64,000 nt of DNA from Denitratisoma sp. (GTDB lineage Bacteria; Pseudomonadota; Gammaproteobacteria; Burkholderiales; Rhodocyclaceae), in NCBI GenBank assembly GCA_032027165.1, contig JAVSMO010000001.1, positions 1,800,458 to 1,864,457 on the forward strand, written 5' to 3'. The notes beneath the pieces were generated by a model. It was not told where the DNA came from, made no database searches, and worked only from the letters and a program-made list of their open reading frames with translations. Positions 61,998 to 64,000 of the stretch are shown here, piece after piece. The position numbers and the translations under genes were made by a program. The first letter of the stretch is position 1; every line of letters starts with the position of its first letter.

Positions 61998-62474
61998 ATG
62001 CGCGCGGTCTGGCTTCTCGGCGCCGCCGTGCTCCTGCTCTTCGCCGCCCTCGCCGCCTATCTGGCTCCGCTCCAGCCCGGCATCCTGCAGCTGCAACTCG
62101 CCTTCACGCCGCGCGCCTTCGGCACGGTGATCCACCTCTGGTCCGCCGAGGACCTGGCCCGCTACCGCGCCCATTTCCCCTGGGACTTCCTGCTGCTCGC
62201 CGGCTACGCCGCCTTCGGCCGGCTGTTCGTGCGGCGCGCGCCGCTGTTCGCCGGCCGCGCGCCGGCGGCCCGCGCCGTCATGGCGTGGCTGCTCCCCGCC
62301 GCCGCGCTGTGCGACGCGACCGAGAACGCCTTCCACCTCTGGCTGACGGCGGCGCCGCGCTTCGGCATGGCGCCGATCTACGCCCTCTCCGCCCTCGGCG
62401 CCGCCGCCAAGTGGGCGCTGCTGTTCGCCTTCGCGATCGCCGTCCTGCATGCCCTGGCAAAGCGAAGCGATTAA
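61998..62474 (+). CDS. small four-helix membrane protein
   Basis: 158 residues with four hydrophobic segments: AVWLLGAAVLLLFAALAAYL, FPWDFLLLAGYAAFGRLFV, AVMAWLLPAAALCDATENAFHLWL and GAAAKWALLFAFAIAVLHAL. Polar residues DxxEN in helix 3 stand out. I do not recognise a named family. The start ATG 61998 lies 11 bp past the FAH gene; a long in-frame extension overlapping the FAH gene is a shadow. Confidence 0.65.
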   Translation: MRAVWLLGAAVLLLFAALAAYLAPLQPGILQLQLAFTPRAFGTVIHLWSAEDLARYRAHFPWDFLLLAGYAAFGRLFVRRAPLFAGRAPAARAVMAWLLPAAALCDATENAFHLWLTAAPRFGMAPIYALSALGAAAKWALLFAFAIAVLHALAKRSD

Positions 62475-62499
62475 CCCCGGAAGCGGCATAGGCTTTATT

Positions 62500-62528
62500 T
62501 GACAGCCCCTCCGTAAGGCGCCTAGGAT
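62500..62528 (+). promoter_or_regulatory. sigma70 promoter of the right-edge sensor gene
   Basis: TTGACA (62500-62505), 17-bp spacer, TAGGAT (62523-62528): near consensus. The start codon follows 31 bp later. Confidence 0.7.
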
Positions 62529-62558
62529 GGGCCGCCGAAATCCATTTCGCATGCCGCC

Positions 62559-64000
62559 ATGCCAGCTTCGATCCGGGGCCATCTGGCCTTGCTGCTGATC
62601 GCGCTTTCCATCCCGCTGGTGGCGCTGCTCGGCTACAACATCTACAGCGACATGCAGGATGCCGTCAGCCGAGCCAAGACCTCGCTGCGCATCCTCGCCA
62701 CCACGATGGCCACCAACGCCGGACGCAAGGTCGCCGAGACGCGCGAAACGCTCGCCCGCCTGGCCGCCCGCCCCCTCGTCAAGGCGGCCGACGCAAATCG
62801 CTGCGACGAGGTGTTGAAGGAGCTGCACTCGCTGAGTCCCGGCTATTCCAACATCGTCTACACGGATGTGCGCGGCCGCACGCTGTGCTCGGCCCGGCCC
62901 CAGCCGGGCGGGCGGACGGTCGACGTCGGCGGCACCGACTGGTTCCGCAAGGCGGCACGGTTGCAGCGCTTCAGCATCGGCACGCCGCACGTCGGCCCCA
63001 TCACCGGCAAGTGGGTAACCGTCTTCAGCCTGCCGATCCGCGACGACGCCGGCAACATGGTGGGCCTCATCCACCTGCCGCTCGACCTGAACGCCTACGA
63101 CCCCGGCATCCCCGTGCGCCACCTGCCCGAAGACAGCCGCTACGGTTTCTTCGACGCGGACGGAATCATGATCTGGCGCAACGCGGACCCCGAGAAGGTG
63201 ATCGGCACCAGGCCGGATGCCGATGCGGCGCGCCGCATCGTCGAAGTGCGCGACGGCGAATTCGAGGCCCTGGCGGTCGACGGCGTCGTCCGCTTCTTTT
63301 CCGTGGTGACGGTGCCGGAGGCCGGCTGGGTCGCCTTCATCGGCGTGCCGCGCGACTCGATCTACGCCCAGGCCCGGGAAAAGGCCCTCGTCGGCGCACT
63401 CGTCAGCCTGCTCGGGCTGGCCGTCCTGATCGTGCTGATGCTGGCGATTGCCCGCCGCATCGGCCGGCCGGTGCATTCCCTCGTGACCGCCGTGCGCGCA
63501 GTGGGCGCCGGCGACCTCGGCGTGCGCGCGGCTCCCTCCGGCCCCGCCGAACTGCGCGAAGTGGCCGCCGAATTCAACGCCATGGTCGACGCCCGGCTGC
63601 GCAGCGAGTCCCTGTTCCGCGAAGTCACGGAATCGATCCGCGAGGCCTTCTGGATCGTCACGCCCGACTGGCGCACGGTGAAGTACATCAGCCCGGCCTA
63701 CGAGAAAATCTGGGGCGAGCCGGTCGAACTGCTCTACCGGGACGGCCTGCGCTGGCTGGCGGCGGTGCCGGAAAAATTCCGCGCCGACCTGCGTGCGGCA
63801 ATCCCGAAGCCGGAAGGCCATTCAAGCTGCGAAGTCGTGCAGTTTCCCGACTACCCGATCCTGCGGCCGGACGGCACGCAGCGCTGGATCGCCTCGCGCG
63901 CCTACCCCGTGCGCGATGACGCCGGCCGCGTACTGCACTTCGCCGGCATCTCCGAGGACATCACGGAACGCAAGCGCGCCGAGGCCGAGCTGGAAGGCTA
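62559..64000 (+). CDS. sensor protein: dCache, HAMP, PAS (partial, runs off right edge)
   Basis: About 480 residues visible. Membrane helix near 8-27 (GHLALLLIALSIPLVALLGY), a periplasmic double-Cache sensor (about 30-270: FRKAARLQRFSIGTPHVGPITGKWVTVFSLPIRDDAGNMVG), a second helix at about 270-293, HAMP (RRIGRPVHSLVTAVRAVGAGDLGVRA), then a PAS domain (LFREVTESIREAFWIVTPDWRTVKYISPAYEKIWG) ending at DITERKRAEAELEG, where the window ends. The output domain (kinase, GGDEF or other) is not visible. Confidence 0.85.
   Translation, partial: MPASIRGHLALLLIALSIPLVALLGYNIYSDMQDAVSRAKTSLRILATTMATNAGRKVAETRETLARLAARPLVKAADANRCDEVLKELHSLSPGYSNIVYTDVRGRTLCSARPQPGGRTVDVGGTDWFRKAARLQRFSIGTPHVGPITGKWVTVFSLPIRDDAGNMVGLIHLPLDLNAYDPGIPVRHLPEDSRYGFFDADGIMIWRNADPEKVIGTRPDADAARRIVEVRDGEFEALAVDGVVRFFSVVTVPEAGWVAFIGVPRDSIYAQAREKALVGALVSLLGLAVLIVLMLAIARRIGRPVHSLVTAVRAVGAGDLGVRAAPSGPAELREVAAEFNAMVDARLRSESLFREVTESIREAFWIVTPDWRTVKYISPAYEKIWGEPVELLYRDGLRWLAAVPEKFRADLRAAIPKPEGHSSCEVVQFPDYPILRPDGTQRWIASRAYPVRDDAGRVLHFAGISEDITERKRAEAELEG

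Overview
The window is about two thirds G+C, gene-dense and almost free of mobile DNA. Its gene order and content (two cytochrome cd1 nitrite reductases, an anthraniloyl-CoA type aerobic aromatic pathway, an SHP/DHC cytochrome cluster, ilvE next to a zf-CHCC protein, queA-tgt-yajC-secDF) point to a denitrifying betaproteobacterium, most likely of the Rhodocyclales (Azoarcus/Thauera/Sterolibacterium-like). That assignment is inference from gene content; no rRNA is present.

Layout. 1-7014 (minus strand): a denitrification island with two nirS paralogues, each behind its own FNR/DNR-type box, plus a NapC/NirT tetrahaem cytochrome, an ethylbenzene-dehydrogenase-type haem protein, a small cupredoxin and a NosR/NirI-like membrane flavo-iron-sulfur protein. 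7110-7340: an intact tRNA-Leu(CAA) beside a broken copy interrupted by a palindromic insert. 7448-12852: queA, tgt, yajC, secD, secF. 12912-26885: housekeeping genes (purB, mnmA, nudJ, ilvE, waaF, a phosphomannomutase/phosphoglucomutase, an EAL-HDOD protein, Nudix, alaS). 26971-33571: a three-PAS sensor kinase, then glycerol/glycerophosphodiester genes (glpK, ugpQ, an orphan ugpB). 33637-36439: a CoA transferase and two related, internally duplicated membrane proteins.

36459-40578 (minus): SHP, diheme cytochrome DHC, cytochrome b561 and a QseBC/PmrAB-like two-component system form one overlapping operon. A PmrA-like box lies in front of this operon, and another lies in front of the next secreted-protein gene. 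40842-49029 (plus): an aerobic CoA-dependent 2-aminobenzoate (or salicylate) operon with monooxygenase/reductase, MarR regulator, hydratase, dehydrogenase, CoA ligase, thioesterase, RidA and an arylformamidase-like hydrolase.

49082-54715 is the most interesting part. A GlrR/QseF-like sigma54 activator is followed by two transcription units with matching upstream architecture: two 18-bp palindromes of the TGTTGGC-N4-GCCAACA type 65-66 bp apart, then a sigma54 -24/-12 promoter 87-88 bp further on. The first unit encodes a single-domain globin, a lone PAS protein, a soluble PAS histidine kinase and an alpha/beta-hydrolase-like protein without its nucleophile. The second encodes an exported protein with an internal repeat and a small haem-copper-oxidase-like membrane protein. 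A convergent response regulator and a six-PAS membrane kinase follow. Together these look like an undescribed gas- or redox-responsive regulon.

58855-64000: a RhlE helicase with a possible Shine-Dalgarno-masking leader, ferredoxin-NADP reductase, a FAH-family hydrolase, a small membrane protein and a sensor that runs off the right edge.

Across the whole window the 9-mer AAAGTCAGY occurs 12 times, six on each strand, well above what base composition predicts, with several copies just after stop codons. It behaves like an uptake-signal-type genomic repeat.
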